DNA of 30,168 nucleotides, taken from the NCBI GenBank assembly GCA_964471755.1, contig CAYYJM010000049.1:1-30168 (forward strand). Reading direction: 5' to 3'. This document shows, one piece after another, positions 7,543-15,415 of the stretch. The DNA is from CAYYJM01 sp964471755 (GTDB lineage Bacteria; Planctomycetota; Planctomycetia; Gemmatales; Gemmataceae). Position numbers and translations under genes: made by a program. The number at the start of each line of letters is the position of its first letter. Positions within the stretch are counted from its first letter, which is position 1. The notes beneath the pieces were generated by a model that had not been told where the DNA came from, searched no databases, and worked only from the letters and a program-made list of their open reading frames with translations.

Positions 7543-7548
7543 TACAAT
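7543..7548 (+). promoter_or_regulatory. Possible -10 element for the second DUF4058-like gene
   Basis: TACAAT in GCGGTACAATACT, 19 nt before the ATG at 7568 and just upstream of the GGAGG at 7556-7560. The local context TACAATAC is repeated at 8322 before the next gene. No clear -35 is present. Confidence 0.35.
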
Positions 7549-7567
7549 ACTGCCTGGAGGACGTGGA

Positions 7568-8302
7568 ATGCCGCTACGCGATCACTTCCGCTCGCCGGTG
7601 AACGACCGTCACACCTGGGACGAGTTTCACGCCATGTGGCCGGCGATGATCGTCCGCCAGCTCTTCGACCTGCTCCCGGCAGGCTACGTTGCCGCTCCGG
7701 GTGTCCATCTCGGCAAGACCTTCGAGATCGACGTCAGCACGTTCGAGGAGCACCTCCCGACAGGGAACGGACCAACCCGGGAAGCCTCGGGCGGAGAAGC
7801 GGCCTCCGAGGCGATGCCGGCACCGACCCTGACGCTGGAAACCGACCTGACCGAGCAGGACGAATACACCGTACGGATCTACGACACCCATCGAGGCCGA
7901 CAGTTGGTCGCCGCAATCGAGATCGTCAGTCCCTCGAACAAGGATCGGCCGGATAGCCGGGGAGCGTTCGTGGCCAAGGTGGCGGCACTCCTCCAGGAAG
8001 ACGTCTGCGTCTCGATCGTTGATCTCGTGACGATTCGCCAGTTCAACCTCTATGCGGACCTGCTCGAATTGATCGGTGGCAGCGACCCGCAGATTGGGCC
8101 AAATCCGCCACCTCTGTATGCCGTCACGATCCGGAATCGAAAACGGCCGGAGCGACGTTCCCTCCTCGACGTGTGGTACTATCCGATGATGGTGGGACAG
8201 TCGCTACCAACGCTGCCGATCTGGCTTTCCGACACTCTCCGCGTGCTGCTGCCCCTGGATCCGGGCTATGAGGAAACCTGCCGCCTGCTGCGCATCGCGT
8301 GA
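7568..8302 (+). CDS. DUF4058-like protein, longer paralogue
   Basis: This 244-aa protein begins MPLRDHFRSPVNDRHTWDEFH and contains VHLGKTFEIDVSTFEE (about residues 46-61), a polar linker, LETDLTEQDEYTVRIYD, then RQLVAAIEIVSPSNKDRPDSRGAFV and VCVSIVDLVTIRQFN. The IEIVSPSNKD strand, the R.AFV helix and the VDL strand match the gene at 6463 in order and spacing. The FEIDV element corresponds to the segment that appears missing there. The pairing of an acidic strand with a later E.x(5)NK strand recalls restriction-endonuclease-like folds, but catalytic residues cannot be assigned by eye. No signal peptide or TM is present. GGAGG lies 7 nt before the ATG; further upstream in-frame codons lie in the previous gene and are rejected. 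Confidence 0.77.
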   Translation: MPLRDHFRSPVNDRHTWDEFHAMWPAMIVRQLFDLLPAGYVAAPGVHLGKTFEIDVSTFEEHLPTGNGPTREASGGEAASEAMPAPTLTLETDLTEQDEYTVRIYDTHRGRQLVAAIEIVSPSNKDRPDSRGAFVAKVAALLQEDVCVSIVDLVTIRQFNLYADLLELIGGSDPQIGPNPPPLYAVTIRNRKRPERRSLLDVWYYPMMVGQSLPTLPIWLSDTLRVLLPLDPGYEETCRLLRIA

Positions 8303-8321
8303 GCTGGATACCCGCGTGGAC

Positions 8322-8327
8322 TACAAT
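8322..8327 (+). promoter_or_regulatory. Possible -10 element for the ferritin-like gene
   Basis: TACAAT in GGACTACAATACC, 27 nt before the ATG at 8355. At 17 bp upstream the hexamer is GTGAGC, only a 3/6 -35 match. Confidence 0.35.
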
Positions 8328-8354
8328 ACCGGCACCCGACCGGAGACTCGAACC

Positions 8355-9801
8355 ATGACACCGACTCCCCTTGCGAACTACCGCTCCTACCGCGACCTGC
8401 CCCAGGTCGCCGGCCTCTGCACCGTGCAGGAGGCGGCCCGGCCTGGCCTCGCCGTCGAGGAGTGCGTTCGCCGACTCAAACGATTCCACTACGTCCTCGT
8501 TCGGCTGCATCAGACGTTCACCGCACGCCTGACGGCCGAGCCGATCTACGAGTTGAAGACCGGCTTCGCCCATCACGGCTACCTCTGTGCCGAACACGTC
8601 CAGGCCCTGCGAACCCGCGTCGGCGAGATGCGTCAGCCGCCGCTTGGTCTGGAGCAGGTGCCGCACGCCGCCCTGGAAGCATTCTGCGACGAGATTCTCG
8701 CCGCCCCGACGACATCGGAACTGCTCCTGGGCCTGTATGCGGTCGCCCTCCCCGCTCTCGACGCGGCGATGGAGCGCTACCAGGCCGACACGCACCCCTT
8801 GACCGACGCCCCGAGCAAGCGCGTGCTGCGATTCGCTCGACTGGAGATCGCCGACATTCTCGACTTTGGCACGAAGTCGATCGCCTGCCTGGTCGGCGCG
8901 GAGAGCCGGGCCGCGATCCAGCCGTGGCTCGATCACCTGGCCCGGTTGCTGGCCCTGGCCGGTGGCCTTGATGGCACCGCCGTGGAAAGCGATGAGGTGC
9001 CACCGCGATGTCACTCGAAGACGCCCTACACCTACGACCCGATCCCGAAGCGCGACGAGCGGTTCCAGGATTCGTGGAACCAGGGAGTCAATNNNNNNNN
9101 NNAATGCCGAGGCGTTCCTGTACACGCCGGAGTTTCCCGCCCGGGCCAAGGCGCTGATGATGCTCTTCAAGCGTCTCCGCGAAATCGACGTGCCGGAGAT
9201 GATGGCCAGCATCCTGGTTCAGACACCGGGCAAGCCGTGGGGCTACTACCGCGACATGGCCCGCCAGCTCTGGGATGAGGCCCGCCATGCCATGATGGGC
9301 GAGGTCGGCTTCGTCGCTCTCGGCGTGGACTGGACGAAGGCCCGCATCACGTTCAACTGGTCGTATCGACTCAACAAGGAATGCTCGGCGATCGAGCGGC
9401 ACGCGGTTCTCTTCTTCATCGAGCAGGGTCTGATGCCGCGAACCGGCAAGCGATATGAGTTCGAGGTCGGCCAGGAGTCCGGCCTGCCGCTGATCGCGAC
9501 GTTGCAGGACTTCGACTGGGCCGACGAGGTTCTCCACGCCCAGATCGGCCGGCAGTGGCTGGTGCCGGATCTCGGCGGTCTGCAAGCGACGCTCGAGTAC
9601 GGCGACCGATGCTGGTCACGCATCCTGAGCAACTGGGCGACAGTCCGCGACCAGGGTCTGACGGCCCATGAGAACTGGTGGCCGGCGATCTACACGCAGG
9701 CGTGTGCCCACCTCGGCGACGAGCCGGATCCGGTGGTGCTGGCGTACGCCACGACGTACGAGACTGGCCGGGCGGATCTGAAGACCGTGGCGGCGGAGTG
9801 A
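8355..9801 (+). CDS. Ferritin-like diiron domain protein, interrupted by an assembly gap
   Basis: The coding sequence runs from the ATG at 8355 (GGAG 9 nt upstream) to the N-run at 9093-9102 and resumes at 9103 to the TGA at 9801. Both edges of the N-run fall on codon boundaries, so the two parts read as one gene and the change of frame is an artefact of the 10-N placeholder. The first part (246 codons) is helical and unknown. The second part shows the four-helix diiron pattern: Glu in PEMMA, ExxH in WDEARH (about 9277-9288), Glu in SAIERHAV and ExxH in ADEVLHAQ (about 9526-9537). This resembles DUF455-like ferritin superfamily proteins, which use a dimetal site in redox chemistry. No signal peptide is seen, so a cytoplasmic location is likely. 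The substrate is unknown. Confidence 0.72.
9093..9102. other. Assembly gap (10 N) inside the ferritin-like gene
   Basis: A run of ten N replaces sequence between the codon for Asn at 9090-9092 and the codon for Asn at 9103-9105. The frames either side differ, so the true missing length is not 10; if the gene is intact it is a multiple of three. Confidence 0.98.
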
Positions 9802-9879
9802 GCCTGCCGATTGGCGCGGGAAATGCTCAGCGAAGTAGGTTCGCTCACTACCCGTCGGATAACGCGGAAGGGAGCAGCC

Positions 9880-10464
9880 ATGTATTCTCTCCAACGACCC
9901 GGCCAGGTCGTCCTCGTCCTCCTGGCCGTTCTTGCTATCGGCGTGTCGGAATCGAGAGCCCAACCTCTGCCGCCCATAACCAGGTACGATCTGCCCGGCC
10001 TGACCGGCCCCTTCGGTGGCTATGGCCCGGCGGCGATGAGTACCGCACCGTGGATGCCCGGCGGCGGGCCGGATTGTCGCCAACTGGCTCCCCAGGACGC
10101 CCTAGCCCTGACACTGACGGCGGGCGGCATCGACAATCAGAACGGCCGGCTACTATGGCCGCTGGGCCTCGCCGTGCTGGGCACCCGACATGCCGAAACG
10201 CTCCGCCAGCGGATCGAGGCCCTGTTGCACATCGCGGCGCTGCAAGCTCAGTCCGGCCGGGTCGAACCGCAGACCGGAGCGGCGTTGACCCAGGCCATCG
10301 AGGAACTGCGCTACGTGTTCCAGACGATGAAGCGACGGGTCGTGATGGCTCGGCCCACCATCGTGAATGCGCGGCGCTACCTCAGCCGACTGGAGCAGAT
10401 GTCGGGGCTGCTCGGGATGCTGCCGGACGGAACGCCACGGCACCTGGGACCTATGCCCCGATGA
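9880..10464 (+). CDS. Small secreted protein, function unknown
   Basis: This 194-aa protein has a signal peptide (basic YSLQRPGQ, hydrophobic VVLVLLAVLAIGV, then SRA before Gln-Pro). The mature N-terminus is Pro/Gly-rich (LPPITRYDLPGLTGPFGGYG). The rest is predicted helical and rich in Ala, Leu, Arg and Gln, including IEALLHIAALQAQ and IEELRYVFQTMKRRVV, which could form a coiled coil. No family is recognised. The start at 9880 has AAGGGAG immediately upstream and gives the signal peptide; an in-frame ATG at 9811 would bury it. Its 3' end overlaps by 14 bp the 3' end of the convergent CPBP protease gene. Confidence 0.7.
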   Translation: MYSLQRPGQVVLVLLAVLAIGVSESRAQPLPPITRYDLPGLTGPFGGYGPAAMSTAPWMPGGGPDCRQLAPQDALALTLTAGGIDNQNGRLLWPLGLAVLGTRHAETLRQRIEALLHIAALQAQSGRVEPQTGAALTQAIEELRYVFQTMKRRVVMARPTIVNARRYLSRLEQMSGLLGMLPDGTPRHLGPMPR

Positions 10465-11080
10465 CGTGATACGCTGCCATCTGCACAAGCAGGGCTGCGA
10501 GGTTGCCGACGGCGTGGAAGAGAATCGGCACGGCAAGGGTGCCGCTGCGAAGGTACGCCCACGCCAGGAGGAAGCCACCGACCTGGTTCTCCGGGCTGGG
10601 GTTGCCGTAGATCCAGTGCAGTTCCGCGAACAGGATGCCGCTGGTGACGATCGCCCAGCGTGGCCCAGCCAGTGCGACCACCCCGCCACACAGGGCCTGG
10701 CGGTAGATCACCTCCTCGACCAGCGGAGCATCGACGCACATGCGGTAGAGTGCCTCTGGGATGTCCTGCGGTGCCAGCGTCGGCACGGCAAGACCCACGC
10801 CGCAGAGGCGCAGCGCTCCGTAGGCGACGACGCACACCGTGAGCAGGACCGTGCCCAGGATGAGGATCACCCAGCCCCAGTAAGCCCACGAGGGAATCGG
10901 GGCCAGGGCCGAGCGAAGGGTGTTGTCCCGGCCGCGAGTCAGTTCCGTGATGGCGATGGAAGTGAACAGGGCCAGGGAGATGCGATAGGGGGTGAGGAGG
11001 TAATCCCAGCGCAGCAGGCCGATCAGGAGGAGATCGGCCAGCGGCACCACCAGGACGGCCAGAGCGAGCGGTAAGGTCAT
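10451..11080 (-). CDS. CPBP family intramembrane glutamic endopeptidase (CAAX protease/ABI)
   Basis: This 209-aa multi-pass inner-membrane protein has the family triad of motifs: EEVIYRQ (EExxxR, residues 122-128), FAELHW (His155) and HAVGN (His189, Asn193). It has about five hydrophobic segments. Bacterial CPBP proteins cleave membrane peptides or serve in immunity to bacteriocins, but the substrate here is unknown. The ATG at 11080 has AGGAG about 11 nt upstream. It lies 114 bp downstream of the acyl-CoA dehydrogenase stop on the same strand, separated by a perfect 29-bp inverted repeat that probably uncouples the two. The stop TAG overlaps the 3' end of the convergent gene at 9880-10464. 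Confidence 0.85.
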   Translation of the reverse strand: MTLPLALAVLVVPLADLLLIGLLRWDYLLTPYRISLALFTSIAITELTRGRDNTLRSALAPIPSWAYWGWVILILGTVLLTVCVVAYGALRLCGVGLAVPTLAPQDIPEALYRMCVDAPLVEEVIYRQALCGGVVALAGPRWAIVTSGILFAELHWIYGNPSPENQVGGFLLAWAYLRSGTLAVPILFHAVGNLAALLVQMAAYHVIGA

Positions 11081-11096
11081 GATCGGGCGAACTCCT

Positions 11097-11170
11097 GGCG
11101 AGCCCCCGGCGACAGCCGGGGGAGTCTGACCGGACGGAAGAACTCCCCCGGCTGTCGCCGGGGGCTCGCC
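11097..11170. repeat. Perfect 29-bp inverted repeat
   Basis: 11097-11125 and 11142-11170 are exact reverse complements, with a 16-nt loop (11126-11141). The stem is almost all G/C, with a CCCCCGGC core. It sits between the acyl-CoA dehydrogenase stop (11195) and the CPBP protease start (11080), both on the minus strand. There is no T-tract. Its outer edge ACTCCCCC...GGGGGCTCGCC recurs in the terminator hairpin after metK (16868-16895). Confidence 0.92.
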
Positions 11171-11194
11171 GGAACTCGCCGGGACGGTGCAAGA

Positions 11195-13006
11195 TCACAC
11201 CCTGTACCGCGCCAGCACGGCGTCGGCCGTCGGCGTCGTTTCGGCGTCGTCGTTGTCGCTCAGGGCGGCCAGCGACGCGCGGATTTTCCGATCGGACAGT
11301 TTGAGGAAGTAGCGGCCGATCTGCACGTCGCGATCCACTTCCGCGGCGTTGCCGTTCGCGTGGCCGAGCAGATACTCCAGCCGCGACAGGACGCAGGCCG
11401 ACGCGTATAGCTCGCTGGCCGCCTCGGCGATCCGTTCCTGAGCGTACTGGCGGAACAGGATCTGCTCGCGATACTTGAACAGCTGCCCCTCGACGGCGAC
11501 GCTGAACTCGCGAACCCGTCGGCCGAGTTCCTTCGCTGGCTTCTGGAGTTTCAGATTCCGCACCGGCACCTCCGGCGCGATGAACCGGGACGACAACTGC
11601 CGGGCTCCGAAGCCGAGCAGCGTGCCCAGGTTCGTCAGCGGCGAACCGAGCGCCTCCTTGACCGGCACCAGCGAATCGCCCACGAGCTTCAGGCCAACCA
11701 GGGCGATCAGGAACGGCTTGAGGACGTCGTTGGAGCCCTCGCCGATCTGGTTGAGCCGGGCATCACGCAGGAACCGGCCCAGCGGCGAATCCAGGAAGAA
11801 GGCCTTGCCGCCGTGGATCTGGATCGTGTCGTAGAGAATCTGCCACAGAGCCTCCGTCGTGAAGACCTTGAGAATGGCCGTCTCGAGCATGTAGTCTTCA
11901 TGGCCGCGATCGATGAAGGCCGCACACTGCGTCGTGAGCGCATCCATCGCAAAGGTGTACGCCGCCATCCAGGCGAGTTTCTTCTTGACCAGCTCGAACT
12001 CGGCGATCGGCTGATCGAACTGGACGCGCTTCTGAGCGTGCCGGGCGGACATCTCGACGCAGACCTTCGCCGCTCCGGTGCAGGTCGCGCCGAAGGTCGT
12101 CCGACCATAGTCGAGGACGGTCAGGGCGACCCGGAGGCCCTTGCCGACGCCGCCCAGGATGTTTTCCTTCGGGACGAACATGTCCTTGAAGGCCATCCGG
12201 CCCGTGGCCGTGCCGCGGATGGACCACTTGGCCATGCGTTCCTCGATCACCTGGAAGCCGGGCATGTCCGGCGTGACGACGAACGCGGTGATCTCCTTCT
12301 TCTTGTTGGCCGTCTCGGTCAGGCCCGGCGTGCGAGCCATGACGGTCAGCACCTTGGCGATGCCGCCGTTGGTGATCCAGCGCTTCTCGCCGTTGAGGAT
12401 GAAGCCGCGACCATCGGCGGTCGGCGTGGCCGTCGTCTGGACGTTGCTGGCGTCGGAGCCGGCCTCCGGTTCGGTCAGGGCGAAGGCGGCCAGGTCCTGG
12501 CCGCTGACCAGACGCGGCAGCCAGCGGGCCTGCTGCTCGGGCGTGCCGAACAGGAGCAGAGCCCGAATGCCGATCGACTGGTGAGCGTTGACGAAGACGC
12601 CCGTCGAGGAGCAGTGGCCGCCGATGACCTCCATGATCTTGCAGTTCATCACCTGATTGAAGCCACGACCGCCGACCTCCTTCGGTGCGGTCATGCCCAG
12701 GACGCCGAGCGCTCCCAGACCATCGACGACGGATTGCGGAATGATGGCGTCGCGGTCGATGGCGTCGGCGTCGATCGACGTGCGACAGAAGTCCCGCACG
12801 GCGGCGACGGCCCGCTCGGCCTCGGCCTGTAGATCGGCCGGCAGGACGGGATAGGGGAACAGCAGTTTGGACTGGAATTTGCCGAAGTAGAGTCCCTTGA
12901 CGAAGCCCAGCTTCTCGTCGTCNNNNNNNNNNGAGCGGTAGGCCGGCTGGCGAGAATCGGGCGTGAACAGGCCGGTCGTTCGTCCGTTCGCACCCCTTGT
13001 GTTCAC
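11195..13006 (-). CDS. Acyl-CoA dehydrogenase family protein, N-terminus interrupted by an assembly gap
   Basis: This roughly 600-aa FAD-dependent enzyme should oxidise an acyl-CoA at the alpha-beta bond and pass electrons to ETF. Visible signatures are IGGHCSSTGVFVNAHQSIG, FALTEPEAGSDASN (substrate/FAD-binding loop), NGEKRWITNGG, RGTATGRMAF and GRTTFGATCTGAAKV. IGEGSNDVLK carries the Glu at the position of the VLCAD/MCAD catalytic base. A further helical region of about 150 residues follows, as in VLCAD/ACAD9-type enzymes. Ten N at 12923-12932 lie just before the conserved DDEKLGF segment. The GTG at 13006 is therefore only a provisional start, and the true start could be within the gap. It overlaps the putative promoter of the divergent gene at 13056. 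The chain-length preference cannot be read here. Confidence 0.88.
   Translation of the reverse strand: MNTRGANGRTTGLFTPDSRQPAYRXXXXDDEKLGFVKGLYFGKFQSKLLFPYPVLPADLQAEAERAVAAVRDFCRTSIDADAIDRDAIIPQSVVDGLGALGVLGMTAPKEVGGRGFNQVMNCKIMEVIGGHCSSTGVFVNAHQSIGIRALLLFGTPEQQARWLPRLVSGQDLAAFALTEPEAGSDASNVQTTATPTADGRGFILNGEKRWITNGGIAKVLTVMARTPGLTETANKKKEITAFVVTPDMPGFQVIEERMAKWSIRGTATGRMAFKDMFVPKENILGGVGKGLRVALTVLDYGRTTFGATCTGAAKVCVEMSARHAQKRVQFDQPIAEFELVKKKLAWMAAYTFAMDALTTQCAAFIDRGHEDYMLETAILKVFTTEALWQILYDTIQIHGGKAFFLDSPLGRFLRDARLNQIGEGSNDVLKPFLIALVGLKLVGDSLVPVKEALGSPLTNLGTLLGFGARQLSSRFIAPEVPVRNLKLQKPAKELGRRVREFSVAVEGQLFKYREQILFRQYAQERIAEAASELYASACVLSRLEYLLGHANGNAAEVDRDVQIGRYFLKLSDRKIRASLAALSDNDDAETTPTADAVLARYRV
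12923..12932. other. Assembly gap (10 N) near the 5' end of the acyl-CoA dehydrogenase gene
   Basis: Ten N of unknown true length. They separate about 24 upstream codons of uncertain status from the conserved body of the enzyme. Confidence 0.98.
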
Positions 13007-13025
13007 CGCCGGAGACGGTTAGAGT
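12997..13025 (+). promoter_or_regulatory. Possible promoter for the small gene at 13056
   Basis: TTGTGT (12997-13002), a 17-bp spacer, then TAGAGT (13020-13025), 30 nt before the ATG. These are 3/6 and 4/6 matches, so the call is weak. It overlaps the provisional start of the divergent acyl-CoA dehydrogenase. Confidence 0.3.
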
Positions 13026-13055
13026 GAACCCAGATGGCTTTCCGCGGAGGATACC

Positions 13056-13388
13056 ATGTCCACCGACCAGCGACCCGCTTCGAGCCTGGACGAGGTCACT
13101 CTGACCGAACTGTTTCAGGCGTACCTCCGCTGGATGCAGGAGGAACTCGACGAGACCCTGGCGGCCTTGGCGAACGATCCAGGGAGCCAGAACCTGGCCC
13201 GTCGTCGGTTCCACCCCGTTAGCGAGACGGAGTTCGCGGTCCGGCTTCATCACCTTCCCGAGGAACAACGCGCGGAATACATTCGATCGCTTCAGCTCGG
13301 ACGGGCTGCCGCCGTCGCGGCGACGACCGAACGTCTCGAACAGGGGCTGGAGACGGCCTGGGACGACTGGGAAAAAGAACAGGGTTGA
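13056..13388 (+). CDS. Small helical protein, function unknown
   Basis: This 110-aa, acidic, probably cytoplasmic protein has no signal peptide, TM segment or cysteine. It is predicted mostly helical: VTLTELFQAYLRWMQEELDETLAAL-type amphipathic sequence at residues 14-39, then an RRFHPVSETEFAVRLHHL turn region and a final helix ending WDDWEKEQG. No family is recognised. The ATG has GGAGG 5 nt upstream, and codon third positions are GC-rich like the neighbours, so it is probably a real gene. Its stop is 13 bp from that of the convergent gene at 13402. Confidence 0.65.
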   Translation: MSTDQRPASSLDEVTLTELFQAYLRWMQEELDETLAALANDPGSQNLARRRFHPVSETEFAVRLHHLPEEQRAEYIRSLQLGRAAAVAATTERLEQGLETAWDDWEKEQG

Positions 13389-13401
13389 CCCAGCAGGCAG
13401 G

Positions 13402-13992
13402 TCAGGTCCGCTCGCCCGGATCGCCCTCCACCCCTTTCGCCAACTGGCCGAGGCGGCGCAGGAGAAACACCAGGACTGGCCCGTTCTCGGTCCCCTCGAA
13501 CAACTCCAGCAACCCTGACAGTTCCTGCGCCGCGGGGGTGATGGTCAATGGTGGTGCCTGGCGCAGCAGGCGAGCGAGCAGTTGTTCCAGGAGGACGGCG
13601 GCGAACAACGCGCCCGGCAACGGGGGCGAACAGGGCAACCGCTGCACATCCCCGACGAGGGCACACAGCAGGAGGGCAATCCGCACCATCCGTTCGCGTG
13701 GAGAGATCTCCACCTCGGCAAGGTGGGTGGCCAGCGAAACCTGGAACCGGGCCAGAAGGGCGGGCAACGCAGGGTTAGGCAATCGCCTCGGCGGCAGGAG
13801 CGGAACCCGGCTGCGGACGATGTTGACGGCCCACACCAGGGCCTGGGTACTGTCCCGGTCGTTCAGTGGTTGAAGGGCGGCGACCACCGCGACGAGGTGG
13901 CGTTCCTCGTCGTATCGGCTCCAGCGGTTCATCACCGCGATGAGAAGGATCCCTCCCACCAGGCCCAGGACGAGCAGAATTCCGCAGAGCAT
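13402..13992 (-). CDS. Membrane-anchored protein of unknown function
   Basis: This 196-aa protein has one N-terminal hydrophobic segment (residues 1-21, LCGILLVLGLVGGILLIAV) followed by NRWSRYDEERH, suggesting a signal anchor rather than a cleaved peptide. The remainder is Leu/Ala/Arg-rich and helical, with a Pro-rich stretch (VPLLPPRRLPNPALPALL). AGGAGG sits 5 nt before the ATG. It begins 30 bp downstream of the phosphodiesterase gene on the same strand, so they may share a transcript. No family is recognised. Confidence 0.62.
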   Translation of the reverse strand: MLCGILLVLGLVGGILLIAVMNRWSRYDEERHLVAVVAALQPLNDRDSTQALVWAVNIVRSRVPLLPPRRLPNPALPALLARFQVSLATHLAEVEISPRERMVRIALLLCALVGDVQRLPCSPPLPGALFAAVLLEQLLARLLRQAPPLTITPAAQELSGLLELFEGTENGPVLVFLLRRLGQLAKGVEGDPGERT

Positions 13993-14022
13993 ACCGCCTC
14001 CTGCGTCCAGGTCGCTGCTTCC

Positions 14023-15402
14023 TCAACCCAGCCCGAGCGCCGCCAGCACTCGATCCCGCACAGCCGTCATCGGTAACGTCCCCTCCGCTGGCGTTTCTCC
14101 CGAGGCGATCAACAGCGCCCCGTCGGCCGAATCGCCCGCACGCAGACCGTGGCTGCCTTTGACCAGCGTCGCATCCAGCGGCACCACGTCGAACAGAGTG
14201 CGGAAGCCGAGTTTCTTCTGCGCGAGTCGCCACATCATCCGACCCATCGGCCAGACCAGCTTCGGGTCGAAGAACATCTCGCACGGGTCGAATCCCGGCT
14301 TGCGATGGATGTCCACGGTTCGAGCGTAGTCTGGCGCGAGGCGATCGTCGAGCCAGAAGGGATACGCGAACCACGCATCCGGTTCGGAGAGTGCGACCAG
14401 GTCGCCGGATCGCTCATGCACCAGGCCGAACTCGCTCCGCTCCTCGCCGACCAGAACGCGAGCCACACCCGGTTCCGCCAGCAGCACCTCGCGTGTCCTC
14501 GAAATGTCTTCTGGATCGGGCACGTAGACATGAGCGATCTGATGATCGCACACGGCGAACGCCCGGCAGTTGAACGTGTCGAGAACCTCGCCGAACGGCC
14601 CTGGTCGGATCGTGATGAGCCCGGCTCGACGCAGTGCCCGGTTGACCAGGATCGGCCGCGACACCGGGCAGTGGCCGTACTCGCTGACGACCCAGACGGT
14701 CGCTCCAGCCGCCTTCGCCGCATCGAGCAGCGGGGCGCAGGCGTCGTCGAGTTGCTGGACGAGGTTCGGCAGATCGCAGCCCGGTGGTCCGAACCGCTGC
14801 GGGTCGTAATCCAGATGCGGCAGGTAGACGAGCGTCAGGTCGGGCTGCTCGTCGCGCAGCACCGACGCGGCCGCCTTCGCGATCCACTGCGTACACGGCA
14901 GCCCCGCCTTCGGCCCCCAGAACGTGAAGAACGGGAACGCGCCCAGTTCCTTCTCCAGGCGGGGAGCCAGCCCCTCCGGCGTGCCGTGGACGCCGAACGC
15001 CTTGTCGCCGTTGGCCGCGTAGTACGGCTTCGGCGTCAGACTGATCTCGACCGGAGCCCCCTGGTTGAACCACCAGAAGAGCTTCGCACAGCGAAACGAT
15101 CGACCGCGTTCCTTCGCACGCCGCGCCGCCGTGGTGTAGAGCGACTCGGCCTGCATCAGCCGGTTGGACTGCTGCCAGAACCGGACCTCGCCCGTATCGC
15201 GGAACAGCCAGCCGTTGGCGACGATGCCGTGCCGTTCGGGCAGTGTCCCGGTCAGCAGCGTCGCCTGGGCCGTGCAGGTGACGGCCGGCACCACTTCCTG
15301 GAGCGGCCGCACCCAGCCGGCCCGGGCCAGGGCGTGCAGGCGCGGTGCCAGCGGTAGCAGTCGCGGCGTCAGACCGACGGCGTTGATCAGTACGAGTGTC
15401 AT
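14023..15402 (-). CDS. Alkaline-phosphatase superfamily phosphodiesterase (nucleotide pyrophosphatase-like)
   Basis: This 459-aa enzyme of the type I phosphodiesterase/nucleotide pyrophosphatase group should be a two-metal phosphate-ester hydrolase. The probable Thr nucleophile is at residue 42 in VVPAVTCTAQATLLTG, followed by LPERHGIVANGW. Metal-ligand motifs are YLPHLDYDPQRFGP and SEYGHCPV, and a late His is in KGSHG. The FWWFNQGA and TPKPYYAANGDK segments fit bacterial members related to EboF-like proteins. No signal peptide is evident, so it is probably cytoplasmic. The start at 15402 (MTLVLINAVG) gives the first beta-strand; 12 upstream codons in frame look non-coding. There is no Shine-Dalgarno, but CATAAT lies only 8 nt upstream, so the mRNA may be leaderless. 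The substrate is unknown. Confidence 0.83.
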   Translation of the reverse strand: MTLVLINAVGLTPRLLPLAPRLHALARAGWVRPLQEVVPAVTCTAQATLLTGTLPERHGIVANGWLFRDTGEVRFWQQSNRLMQAESLYTTAARRAKERGRSFRCAKLFWWFNQGAPVEISLTPKPYYAANGDKAFGVHGTPEGLAPRLEKELGAFPFFTFWGPKAGLPCTQWIAKAAASVLRDEQPDLTLVYLPHLDYDPQRFGPPGCDLPNLVQQLDDACAPLLDAAKAAGATVWVVSEYGHCPVSRPILVNRALRRAGLITIRPGPFGEVLDTFNCRAFAVCDHQIAHVYVPDPEDISRTREVLLAEPGVARVLVGEERSEFGLVHERSGDLVALSEPDAWFAYPFWLDDRLAPDYARTVDIHRKPGFDPCEMFFDPKLVWPMGRMMWRLAQKKLGFRTLFDVVPLDATLVKGSHGLRAGDSADGALLIASGETPAEGTLPMTAVRDRVLAALGLG

Positions 15403-15409
15403 GCCGGTT

Positions 15410-15415
15410 ATTATG
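15410..15415 (-). promoter_or_regulatory. Possible -10 element placing transcription start at the phosphodiesterase ATG
   Basis: CATAAT (5/6) on the minus strand, 7 nt upstream of the ATG at 15402, in a 189-bp divergent region shared with metK. The -35 match is weak. The geometry predicts a leaderless mRNA. Confidence 0.35.

Noticed and set aside
8866..9092. Frameshift inside the ferritin-like gene
   Set aside because: The frame change coincides exactly with the N-run placeholder, and both flanks end on codon boundaries.
11097..11170. Insertion sequence ends or miniature transposon
   Set aside because: The two arms are only 16 nt apart with no internal sequence, no target-site duplication and no transposase; a palindromic repeat or terminator is a simpler explanation.
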